DNA from: Flavobacterium pectinovorum
GTDB lineage: Bacteria > Bacteroidota > Bacteroidia > Flavobacteriales > Flavobacteriaceae
Length of the DNA: 64,000 nucleotides
Assembly: GCF_022802975.1 (NCBI RefSeq)
Contig: NZ_JAFEVZ010000007.1
Span: 124,001 to 188,000 of the forward strand
Reading direction: 5' to 3'
Shown here: positions 1-7,239 of the stretch, in pieces
Layout: each line of letters opens with the position of its first letter
Position numbering within the stretch: the first letter of the stretch is position 1
Position numbers and translations under genes: made by a program
Notes under the pieces: model-generated
The model's database searches: none
Told to the model about the DNA's origin: nothing
The model's input: only the letters and a program-made list of their open reading frames with translations

Positions 1-750
1 ATCGTCTTTTTCTCTTGGACTTTTTTCAGAAAACGTCAATTTACATTTATAAAAAACGAAACCGTAAGCCTGTTCTTTTGGTGTGCTGGGCGCTGTAATC
101 CAGCCGCCTCCGAAACTTCGTATCTCGCACGAATCAAAATACCCAATACCGCCACCGTAGATATAATCTGTTCTTCCCTGAATAAGACAATTTTTAAAGT
201 AGCTTCTTGTCTTGTCTTTCGCTAAAAAAACAGTATCCTGATAACCTAGAAAATTACAATTGACAAAAGTATTTTTGTCAGAAGTAACATAAATTGCCAA
301 TGCCTGTCCTACAGCCCCTGCTGTATTTTGAAAAGTAATATCTTCTGCATGGAACCCATCACCCTGAATAGTAACCGATGCTGATGTACGAATGGCCTGA
401 CCTGACCATTTTGCCGCATCTTCAGCGGGACATTTATTATTTAAGCCGCCTTTACAATCATAGATGTGATAACTTATTATGGTTTTATCCCGGCTTTCAC
501 CCTGAAACGTAATATTCGTTTTATTATCAGGAACCAGAATTTTTTCAGTATTGTATAAACCATTTTTGATGTAGATAATAGTGCGTTTCTTAAGTCCCGG
601 AGAAACGGCATCAACAGCGTTCTGAATTTTTGTGTAATCTCCGCTGCCATCCAAGGCTACAACAATTTTATTCAAAAATTGAGCCTTGGCTGGCATAATT
701 AAGGTAGTGCTTATTAGTAAGTATAAAATAATTTTATAAATGATTTTCAT
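1..750 (-). CDS. Pectinesterase (CE8 pectin methylesterase), 5' part only
   Basis: I translated this by hand. It gives 250 codons from an ATG at 748-750 with no stop before the window edge, so the 3' end is missing. Residues 1-23 look like a Sec signal peptide ending in AKA/Q. CE8 hallmarks follow: GQALAIYV at about 149-155, LGYQDTVFL at about 168-176 (Asp172, expected acid/base) and GRTDYIYGG at about 192-200 (Asp195, expected nucleophile). The family removes methyl esters from homogalacturonan outside the cytoplasm, so the enzyme is probably periplasmic or exported. A plant-polymer enzyme fits the fructan locus further on. The upstream 180 bp is AT-rich without a clear promoter. The family call is firm; the exact localisation and substrate are inferred. 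Confidence 0.9.
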   Translation of the reverse strand, partial: MKIIYKIILYLLISTTLIMPAKAQFLNKIVVALDGSGDYTKIQNAVDAVSPGLKKRTIIYIKNGLYNTEKILVPDNKTNITFQGESRDKTIISYHIYDCKGGLNNKCPAEDAAKWSGQAIRTSASVTIQGDGFHAEDITFQNTAGAVGQALAIYVTSDKNTFVNCNFLGYQDTVFLAKDKTRSYFKNCLIQGRTDYIYGGGIGYFDSCEIRSFGGGWITAPSTPKEQAYGFVFYKCKLTFSEKSPREKDD

Positions 751-929
751 TTTTTGTTTTTTAATATGTTAATGAAACTAAGTATTAGTAATCTAGCGTT
801 TTAGCCAAAATGCATTGCTCAATATTTATGATCGCTAATTTATAAACTACTCAAAACTACACTAGGGTGCTATTACATTAATAAGGGGGTGCTTTAACCA
901 AAAATGAAGACCTGACTCTAATCTTAATA

Positions 930-1189
930 ACCTGAACTCGATTATAATTATCTCCAACGGTTGAAACTGTTGGAGATAGTTTAAGATTGGATTATTATTT
1001 TTACAAATGATGCTAAAAAAGCAAAATGTTTCCATTTAGCACCTATTGCTACGCCAGTTCGCTTCGCTCGTGTAAAGTAAAAATCCTTATGGCCGGAGTT
1101 CGGGACATAAGATTGTAACGGAAAGCGGGACGATACTTGCTGTAAAATCCTAATCTTTCTGCTTCAAAAATTAATAATCGAGTTCAGGT
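930..1189. mobile_element. MITE-like element with 16-bp terminal inverted repeats
   Basis: The sequence ACCTGAACTCGATTAT at 930-945 is repeated perfectly in inverse orientation at 1174-1189. The 5 bp TAATA flank both ends (925-929 and 1190-1194), as a target-site duplication would. The 228-bp interior encodes no protein. It contains a 10-bp perfect hairpin (949-958 with 969-978) and a GC-richer stretch around 1050-1140 that resembles dispersed intergenic repeats of flavobacteria. Perfect termini plus a flanking duplication suggest a small non-autonomous transposon. The 5-bp flank is AT-only, so chance is not excluded. No transposase was found in the window. Confidence 0.55.
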
Positions 1190-1351
1190 TAATAGGTTTT
1201 TCAACAGTATATTCAAAAAAGAATGGTAATACTATAAAACCATAAAAGAGAATAAGAAAAATAAATTGCAAAGCAGATTTTACGGAGTTTCCACAAAATA
1301 TTGAACCGATAGTCCATACTAATACAGCATCCTAAGCGGGTACAAGTTACC

Positions 1352-1564
1352 TTAGCCAGCAATCCTTTTGAAAGTTTTAGCATCTTCTTTGTTTCCTATT
1401 GCACCTCCGGTTTTCTGATCCCAGCGGTTTACATTCCATTTTCGTTTCGTGGAGGTTTCTTTAGGCACGCAATTAACAGTAATCCTGATATAAGTATATC
1501 TTTCACTTGTGCTTTTCGCGGAACTCCTCAAAAAGAAGGTAATTCCAAAACTGCTTTCTAACAT
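1352..1564 (-). pseudogene. N-terminal fragment of a tyrosine recombinase (integrase)
   Basis: The 70-residue reading frame matches the N-terminal arm-type DNA-binding domain of Bacteroidota phage/transposon integrases, with KETSTKRKWNVNRWDQKTG as the most telling stretch. Full-length members run to about 400 residues with a catalytic R...HxxR...Y domain. None of that follows here, and the frame stops right after the arm domain. It is therefore a truncated remnant, not an active recombinase. It sits 160 bp from the MITE-like element and next to orphan gene fragments, so the zone looks like the scar of a lost integrative element. The family assignment comes from motif memory, not a search. Confidence 0.75.
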
Positions 1565-2052
1565 AATTCAACAATTTAATAAGTTAATAAAGGTCGAATT
1601 ATAATATCTCTAAATCAAGTCGTTAAACAGCTTTACATGTTGACTACAAATAAATTAAACAGGTTTTTGTGGCAGCTTTTTTTGAAAAGATAAAATGCCA
1701 CAAATAATCCACAAAAATTAGGGCACTTTTGAGCGTTTTTGAAAACAAGATGAGGAATAAAAAAAACCGCATCGTAGTAATGACAAGGGGTTTCAACGTT
1801 TTAACCGATTTTAAAAATCAGTTTCAGTAACCTTAGAAGGAGTAAATTCAAACCTTTTACTCGAAGATTTGAAACTTTTTGCCGAATGTTTTAATAATAT
1901 TTTGTGATGTAATGGCATAATCACTTTGTTTTTCAGAAACAGATATCCGATTACGTTTTGTCCTAGTCTTTACCTGAATACTCCTGATGTTGCAATATTA
2001 TAGTAAATACCTTTACAGGTACTAATTTATAATCAGCACACCGAGCATTAAG
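1565..2052. other. Intergenic stretch, no supported gene
   Basis: About 490 bp with no convincing reading frame. It holds an imperfect inverted repeat at about 1668-1703 (TTTGTGGCA ... TGCCACAAA) and a moderately AT-rich lead-in to the next gene. Given the integrase fragment on its left it may be leftover mobile-element DNA, but nothing in it can be named. Confidence 0.4.
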
Positions 2053-2532
2053 ATGAACAAAGAAAATGATTTAACACAAATAATTGAGACCGCCATACTT
2101 CAATCCTACTCCTACGGTGCGGCTCCTTACTCAATCTCTCTCGCCTCCTTAACAGAACAAATCTCTGCAATGATTCAGAACTGTTCCGAATCTTACTCTA
2201 ACATAATTTTCATTTCTCTTTGGAAAGATTACAATAAAATAGACCTCGAAGAATATTTAAAATTATCCAAAGAATATTTATCCATAGACACGCAAGAGAA
2301 TAAAAAGGGATTTATACAGTACAGAATGGACGAGTTATTACCAGAGAAAAACTTTAAAATATGGAAAGACAATAATACTTCTTATGCGCTTGGACTCATT
2401 CTTAACGGCATTCGTAATTTTGGAGGCAAGTTCCAGGTAGTGGATATCGATAAAATCCATCCAGAATTCAAAAATGAACTTGCTGTACTTCAAAATCCAC
2501 TTTTACAACAGCAATATGCAATATTTATATAG
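2053..2532 (+). CDS. Hypothetical protein, 159 aa
   Basis: I do not recognise this protein. It encodes a soluble 159-residue product without a signal peptide or membrane segment. It is mixed alpha/beta in character, rich in Ile, Asn and Lys, and opens with MNKENDLTQIIETAIL. The start codon follows an AT-rich region without a strong Shine-Dalgarno sequence, which is normal in Bacteroidota. It stands alone between an integrase remnant and a decayed flavodoxin-like fragment, and is the only long plus-strand frame in the first 34 kb that does not lie on top of another gene. It may be cargo left behind by a mobile element. Its length and clean frame suggest a real gene. Confidence 0.55.
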   Translation: MNKENDLTQIIETAILQSYSYGAAPYSISLASLTEQISAMIQNCSESYSNIIFISLWKDYNKIDLEEYLKLSKEYLSIDTQENKKGFIQYRMDELLPEKNFKIWKDNNTSYALGLILNGIRNFGGKFQVVDIDKIHPEFKNELAVLQNPLLQQQYAIFI

Positions 2533-2585
2533 CACTATATTTAAATATTTAAGAATAAATCTACATTCAAAATATGTAAAATCGC

Positions 2586-2605
2586 CTAAGATGTGTTTGT
2601 CTTAG
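2586..2605 (+). terminator. Weak hairpin after the 159-aa gene
   Basis: CTAAGA at 2586-2591 pairs with TCTTAG at 2600-2605, and a T-rich stretch follows at 2614-2622. The stem is only 6 bp, so this is a marginal terminator for the plus-strand gene ending at 2532. Confidence 0.3.
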
Positions 2606-2738
2606 TGCTGTATTCTTTTTTTCAAAATGACAAATGATTTTTTGATAATGCTATAAATTCCCCTGCATCTTTATAGATTTTGAATATAATATATACTCTA
2701 CCAGTAAATCTAAATTTAAAAATAAAAAACTGAATGAC

Positions 2739-2889
2739 ATGAAAATCCTTGTATTTAATGGGTCCGCAGAAACAAAACCAGACTCAGCCTGGGCAGATTA
2801 CTCTACAATACAGAAATAAGCTTGACATACTGCTTCAGCTTGCATTGGAAAAGAAGATTAAAACATTCAAAACTTCAAGTGGTTTTTAA
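2739..2889 (+). pseudogene. Remnant of an NAD(P)H/FMN oxidoreductase-like gene
   Basis: An ATG at 2739 opens MKILVFNGSAETKPDSAW, which resembles the nucleotide-binding start of flavodoxin-fold NAD(P)H-dependent reductases. It stops after 26 codons. A shifted frame immediately downstream reads RNKLDILLQLALEKK and ends at 2889, which could be the C-terminal helix of such a protein. The arrangement fits a gene that lost its middle and its frame. The intact minus-strand neighbour at 3019-3576 belongs to the same broad superfamily. The assignment is tentative because both pieces are short. Confidence 0.35.
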
Positions 2890-2938
2890 TTAAAAACATT
2901 AGATCAATCCCTGCTCATAAATAGATATAATTAATAAA

Positions 2939-2985
2939 TTGCCTCCGAATTAAAAATACTTTTACGTTTCTTAATTCAGAGGCAA
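2939..2985 (-). terminator. Hairpin terminator of the FMN reductase gene
   Basis: A 15-bp inverted repeat with one mismatch (2939-2953 with 2971-2985) lies 33 bp past the stop of the minus-strand reductase. Both sides are T/A-rich. Confidence 0.6.
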
Positions 2986-3018
2986 ATCATTTTTATCTGT
3001 TAAACAAACTTCTTCTAT

Positions 3019-3576
3019 CTATTTTATAAACCTCTCTGCAAAATCTATATATGCTACTAAAGCGTGAAGAAGAAAATCAGCCGTTTCTTCCTTTATAAGC
3101 CTGTTTTTATCATCAAACAAATACTGCACATCAGCAAGATAAACCTCAGGCTGCGGCAAAACTGGCATACCTAGAAAACTCAAAACCTGTCTCAAATGAT
3201 GTGCCGCTCCAAAACCGCTGATGCTGCTTATCGAAGACGAAATGACCATAGCAGGTTTATTGCTCCAAACGCTGTGTCCGTAAGGTCGCGAACCAACATC
3301 CAATGCATTTTTTAAGGCAGCCGGAAAAGATCTGTTGTGTTCAGGAGTTACAAAAATAATACCATCAGATGATTTTACCTCTTCTCTAAAAGAACTATAA
3401 CTCTCAGGTTGATCAGCATCATCATAGTCCTGATTGTATAAAACTAAATTCCCTATTTCAATAATTTTAAAAATATATCCTTCCGGAGTATTTTTGATTA
3501 AATAATCCGCAATTTTTTTATTGTATGAATCCTTTCTTATAGATCCTACAATAATGCCAACAGTTTTCTGTCCCAT
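3019..3576 (-). CDS. NADPH-dependent FMN reductase family protein
   Basis: A 185-residue flavodoxin-fold protein, the usual length for the family. The phosphate-binding loop GSIRKDSYNKKIA is at about 12-24. The flavin-site segment PEHNRSFPAALKNALD is at about 78-93 and corresponds to the PEYN-S-P-LKNA(I/L)D signature. A conserved GAAHHLRQVLSFLGM stretch follows. It is cytoplasmic, with no signal peptide. Members reduce FMN, quinones, azo dyes or chromate with NAD(P)H, and the physiological substrate cannot be told from sequence. It is monocistronic, with its own terminator downstream and about 150 bp before the next gene. Confidence 0.88.
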   Translation of the reverse strand: MGQKTVGIIVGSIRKDSYNKKIADYLIKNTPEGYIFKIIEIGNLVLYNQDYDDADQPESYSSFREEVKSSDGIIFVTPEHNRSFPAALKNALDVGSRPYGHSVWSNKPAMVISSSISSISGFGAAHHLRQVLSFLGMPVLPQPEVYLADVQYLFDDKNRLIKEETADFLLHALVAYIDFAERFIK

Positions 3577-3724
3577 AAGTTAAAATTTTATTGTGTTTTA
3601 AATGAATTATGTCCCAAGTTCTGAATTTATAAAAATCCTTAAGTTTCTCGAAATGCAATCAATAAACACATAATTAAGATTGAAAAGACCGAATTGAGAA
3701 AATCTATTTTATAATGATTTGATT

Positions 3725-4405
3725 TTAGAAAATCAATGTATTGACAAATACTCCTATACTATTTTCATTGTGTTTGACAGGTCCGTACCAATCAAAATTA
3801 GATCCGGCACCAAAGCTAAATTCTTTATAACTTAATCCGGCCCTTAAGAGAATAGAGCTCCTGTTATGAGTTCCTGACTCTGGAACGAATCCATACATGC
3901 TCTGAATGCGGCTGTAAAAACGGAATTTTTCATTGATTTTAGGTTTATACTCTAAAAGCATCATAGTTTCAGTTGCCGCATCATCTGCAAGATCCACTTT
4001 AGGATTCACGACAATCATAAAGTCTGGTGAAGCATAGGTGTACATTAAACTTGCTACAGGTCTGAAGCTGTAGATAGGGGAATATTGAAAACCTGCAGTA
4101 ACATCAAGGCCTTTGAAAAGGCTATAAGTCAAATGCGCCTGGCTCATAATATCGGGAGTAATTTCTTTTTCCCAAGCAGCATTAACACTTGTAAGTCCAA
4201 AGAAACCCAGCTTTGGAATACTTTGAAACTTTTTTGCAATTATCATTTGATAAAAAACACCTCGGGAACCAGCCATAGCCTCCATATTTACAGGTGGATT
4301 TTGGATAGTTTTATTATTTTCATCGCCTTCAGATTGAGCAAGAAGCGAGGAAACAGAAAGAAAAAAACTAAAAAAAACTCCAACAACTTTTTTATTTTTA
4401 AGCAT
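3725..4405 (-). CDS. Predicted outer-membrane beta-barrel protein
   Basis: A roughly 226-residue protein if translation starts at the ATG at 4403-4405. From there a good signal peptide reads MLKNKKVVGVFFSFFLSVSSLLAQ. A start 39 bp further upstream (4444) would add residues that spoil the signal, so I prefer the internal one. The mature part alternates short polar turns with amphipathic strands and ends in a C-terminal phenylalanine (NTLIF), as expected for an outer-membrane barrel. I recognise no named family. It stands alone between the FMN reductase and an AraC regulator, so no role can be inferred. Confidence 0.6.
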   Translation of the reverse strand: MLKNKKVVGVFFSFFLSVSSLLAQSEGDENNKTIQNPPVNMEAMAGSRGVFYQMIIAKKFQSIPKLGFFGLTSVNAAWEKEITPDIMSQAHLTYSLFKGLDVTAGFQYSPIYSFRPVASLMYTYASPDFMIVVNPKVDLADDAATETMMLLEYKPKINEKFRFYSRIQSMYGFVPESGTHNRSSILLRAGLSYKEFSFGAGSNFDWYGPVKHNENSIGVFVNTLIF

Positions 4406-4532
4406 ATTCAAGAAAAAATTACAGATTAATAACTTCAAAATCACCCTTAGTTTCTGAGGCTAAAAAGTGAAATTTTATTTCTACAAAGTTACTTGGGCTG
4501 TAATTTCTTTAACATGACAGACTATACCTTAT

Positions 4533-5420
4533 TCAGGACAAATCGTGCATTATTTTCCGTCTGTATTCCGTGGGAGATGTTCCTGTAAATCTTTTAAAGA
4601 GGCGGGTAAAATAAGAAGGGTCCTCAAAATTAAGCTCATAGCTTATTTCTGCTATAGATTTTGACAGAGTCCAAAGCATTACCTGGCTGTTGAGAATAGT
4701 AGTTTCTGTTATGATCTCTTTGGAACTTTTATAAAAGTATTTTTTAACGCATCTGTTCAGGTAATTTTCCGATACCGAAAAATAATCTGCATAAAAGGAG
4801 ACATTTTTTTCGGTCATAAAATTGCGATGCACCAGAATCTTAAACTCAATTGCAATCTGCTGCATCCTTGAGACCGGCTTATTGATGCCTGAAAGATCAA
4901 GGACTTTATAAAGCAGCGCCTGCCCAATGCCATGCCCTATAAAAGCATTAGGCTGATCAGACTCATATTCTGACCAGAGCAGCTCCAAAAGACTGCCCAT
5001 CCATGCGCTGTCGCTGCTGTTCATTTTAAAAACAGGATTAATCGTATAAAGACTTAAAAGTTTTTCTCTATTAAAAAAAGCAGACATCGCTTCATCTTTT
5101 ATCAATACAAAATATCCTGCCATATCCTTTGATACCTTTTGTAGTGAATTAACAACACCTGCAGCTACAAATACAAATGAATCAGCCTGTACATGATAAT
5201 TTTCCGTTCCTATCACCTGCACAAAATCTCCTTGTTTCAGATAAAACAAAAAATTATAATCATTTCTAATAAAAGGAATCGGCAGTGTAAATAAATCAGT
5301 AAGCCTACTGAGGGGGTAAATCTGCAGAGGAGTGTTCTGCCATTTAAAATTATCTGGGACATTTTGTAAATACTTGTCTATAAAAAACTCTGATGTGATT
5401 AGTTTTTCCAACTTAGTCAT
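4533..5420 (-). CDS. AraC-family transcriptional regulator
   Basis: A 295-residue one-component regulator. Residues about 1-180 form a cupin-like sensory domain (FVQVIGTENYHVQADSFVFV). Residues about 190-290 contain two helix-turn-helix motifs, with the family signature SIAEISYELNFEDPSYFTRLFKRFTGTSPTEYR near the C-terminus. The ligand is unknown. It is transcribed alone on the minus strand. The nearest possible targets are the barrel protein downstream and the azurin operon upstream, but no shared operator was found. Confidence 0.92.
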   Translation of the reverse strand: MTKLEKLITSEFFIDKYLQNVPDNFKWQNTPLQIYPLSRLTDLFTLPIPFIRNDYNFLFYLKQGDFVQVIGTENYHVQADSFVFVAAGVVNSLQKVSKDMAGYFVLIKDEAMSAFFNREKLLSLYTINPVFKMNSSDSAWMGSLLELLWSEYESDQPNAFIGHGIGQALLYKVLDLSGINKPVSRMQQIAIEFKILVHRNFMTEKNVSFYADYFSVSENYLNRCVKKYFYKSSKEIITETTILNSQVMLWTLSKSIAEISYELNFEDPSYFTRLFKRFTGTSPTEYRRKIMHDLS

Positions 5421-5589
5421 TGTGAAGGCAATTTGATAATTAACTGCAATATATTGAATATTTTAATTATTTAATATATTATGCGCTTATAAGCAAATGC
5501 TCAGATTAATAATTACAGCCTCTCAAAAAACATCAAAATTACCACGTTGTGACCTTTCAAAAAACTATCTTAAAAACTCCAAATAAAAA

Positions 5590-5629
5590 ATGCTGTCCGC
5601 TAATTAAAACAGACAGCATAATAACAGTA
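5590..5629 (-). terminator. Terminator of the azurin / 4-TM operon
   Basis: ATGCTGTC at 5590-5597 pairs with GACAGCAT at 5622-5629, 14 bp past the stop of the 4-TM gene on the minus strand. An AAAATAAA tract on the plus strand gives a U-rich tail in the transcript. Confidence 0.6.
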
Positions 5630-5642
5630 TTTTCTTCGGAAA

Positions 5643-6074
5643 TTAACCAAGCCATGCTTTCCAGGGTATCCTTGAAAGAATTAATATCAAACCAATTGTA
5701 TAAAAAATGGCTATATTTTTAAATTTAGAACTGTTATCAAATGCTTTTTTAGATCTGGAATAACCTACAGTAATTAAGATTATTCCAATAATCATAACCA
5801 TAGGATGTTCTAAAGCATAAAGACGTGCCGTGGAATTTTTCATCATCTCTGCTGAAAAATTAGAAACTCCCATTGGAGATAAGAAATACAACACAACCCC
5901 TAAAACAAGCTGCAGGTGCACTCCTATTAATCCCAGCAGAGCAATCGCTTTTGATTTTTTTGTAAATGATGCGCCTTTATAGAGACTGAAATAAGCGTAG
6001 AAAATTGATATTAAAAGAAACAGAAGCGAGAAGTCTGCAGCCAGCGAGTGAATATTCTTAAAAACTATATACAT
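5643..6074 (-). CDS. Small four-helix membrane protein, cytochrome-b-like
   Basis: A 143-residue integral membrane protein with four hydrophobic helices (about 8-32, 43-67, 90-105 and 120-138). Histidines lie inside or next to helices: KNIHS near residue 9, GVHLQL near 53 and LEHPM near 90. They could hold a haem, and homologues in Bacteroidota are often loosely labelled cytochrome b. It lies 13 bp downstream of the azurin gene on the same strand and shares its terminator, so the two are probably one operon with an electron-transfer role in the inner membrane. Haem binding is inferred only from histidine placement. Confidence 0.6.
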   Translation of the reverse strand: MYIVFKNIHSLAADFSLLFLLISIFYAYFSLYKGASFTKKSKAIALLGLIGVHLQLVLGVVLYFLSPMGVSNFSAEMMKNSTARLYALEHPMVMIIGIILITVGYSRSKKAFDNSSKFKNIAIFYTIGLILILSRIPWKAWLG

Positions 6075-6087
6075 ATTTTAATTACTT

Positions 6088-6627
6088 TTATTGAACAATA
6101 AACAAACCTTTCATCATTGCATAATGACCTGGAAAGGAACACAAGTAGTCATACGTTCCTTTTGCAGGCGCCTGAAACTCTACCGTAACGCTTTCGCCTC
6201 CTCCAATCATTTTAGTATAAATAATTGTACTGGCAGAAATTTCAGCAGGAAGTTCATATTCCGGCCCCACTGCCTGAGCCGCTTTATTAGCAAAATCAGA
6301 AAGGCTTACACCCTTTTTTAACAGCACAAAATTATGTCCCATTGCCGTTTTAGGCATCTTACCCATATGCTTTAAAGTTATCTTTACCAGCTGTCCTTCT
6401 TTTACGGTTATTTCATTTTTATCAAATCTCATATCATCGTTCGACTGCAATAAAATATGTGTTATACCGCTGGAAGATTCTACTGTTTGATCTTGTTCTT
6501 CATAAACTGAAGATTTTTCTTCTTCAACTTTTTTCCTTTCTTTCCCACCACACGATGCCATTAAAACACCTAAAGAAAGCATTAAAAGGAGGATCTTTAT
6601 TTTTATTTTTTTACTCTTAATTATCAT
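6088..6627 (-). CDS. Azurin-like blue copper lipoprotein
   Basis: A 179-residue precursor with a lipoprotein signal (LMASC, lipidated Cys26), a charged linker to about residue 52 and a cupredoxin domain. The type-1 copper ligands are visible: His98 in GHNFVLL, then Cys163, His168 and Met172 in CSFPGHYAMMKG. Azurins shuttle electrons between membrane redox partners and reductases or oxidases in the periplasm, and the lipid anchor would keep this one on a membrane. The co-transcribed 4-TM protein is a candidate partner. The family call rests on all four ligands being present with the right spacing. Confidence 0.9.
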   Translation of the reverse strand: MIIKSKKIKIKILLLMLSLGVLMASCGGKERKKVEEEKSSVYEEQDQTVESSSGITHILLQSNDDMRFDKNEITVKEGQLVKITLKHMGKMPKTAMGHNFVLLKKGVSLSDFANKAAQAVGPEYELPAEISASTIIYTKMIGGGESVTVEFQAPAKGTYDYLCSFPGHYAMMKGLFIVQ

Positions 6628-6826
6628 CTTTATTTTTTAATAATCTATCAGACAAATTTACGTTCTACTTAATCACTTTACTATAACAATCAAGGACAAT
6701 ACAAGGACAAACAGTGCATGTCATATCTTGCTAAATATTTTTTTTTTTAAATATTTATTTGATGTTCAATTTAAATTTAGAAAGCTAAAAACCTTTCTTT
6801 ATTAAAACTTCACTTTGCAATTACAC

Positions 6827-6859
6827 AAAAAAGAGACTGATAATTTCAGCCTCTTTTTT
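6827..6859 (-). terminator. Bidirectional intrinsic terminator
   Basis: An almost perfect hairpin (6827-6840 with 6846-6859) has an A6 run on one side and a T6 run on the other, with one mismatch. It lies just past the stop of the Fsr remnant and upstream of the azurin gene. It would end leftover transcription coming out of the fructan region. Confidence 0.75.
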
Positions 6860-6923
6860 GCATTAATTTTAGAAATGATATAATAACCAATAAAGCTTAT
6901 GAAATTATCTAACCTTTTTATGT

Positions 6924-7235
6924 TCAATATTTAGGAAGGAATGCAGTAATAATTCCGATAAGCGGCAGGAATGCGCAAACCGTAAAAACGTATTCTATAC
7001 TTGTCCTGTCAGCTAGCCATCCCAAGAGAGCAGAACCAACTCCAGCTATCCCAAAAGCAAAGCCGAAAAATAACCCTGCAATCACACCAACCTTCCCTGG
7101 CAGCAGATCTGTAGCATATACCAATATGTCCGAGAAAGCAGAAGAAATGATTATACCAATGATAACAGCCAATGTTATCGTCCAGAACAAATCAACATAA
7201 GGCAAAAGCAATGTAAAAGGTGCTGCCCCAAGGAT
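6924..7235 (-). pseudogene. C-terminal fragment of an Fsr-type MFS efflux pump
   Basis: The frame starts mid-protein at LGAAPFTLLLPYVDLFW and continues through DLLPGKVGVIAGLFFGFAFG to a natural C-terminus ...FLPKY. These stretches match the last three or four helices of fosmidomycin-resistance-type transporters. The N-terminal roughly 300 residues are missing. Directly upstream (about position 7235) the sequence switches to the tail of the broken levanase gene, so this is a deletion junction that removed the front of one gene and the end of another. The fragment cannot form a working transporter. Confidence 0.8.
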
Positions 7236-7239
7236 TGAA

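Noticed and set aside
1050..1140. Possible structured RNA gene in the GC-richer patch of the MITE-like element
   Set aside because: No tRNA-like arms or known RNA family pattern; better explained as the body of the repeat element.
4085..4429. A 114-codon plus-strand open frame
   Set aside because: It is fully antisense to the outer-membrane barrel gene, which has a signal peptide and coding-like strand pattern.
5537..5552. A TGTGACC sequence upstream of the AraC gene as a fifth Crp-like site
   Set aside because: The second half-site is missing and no -7 element lies 21 nt away.
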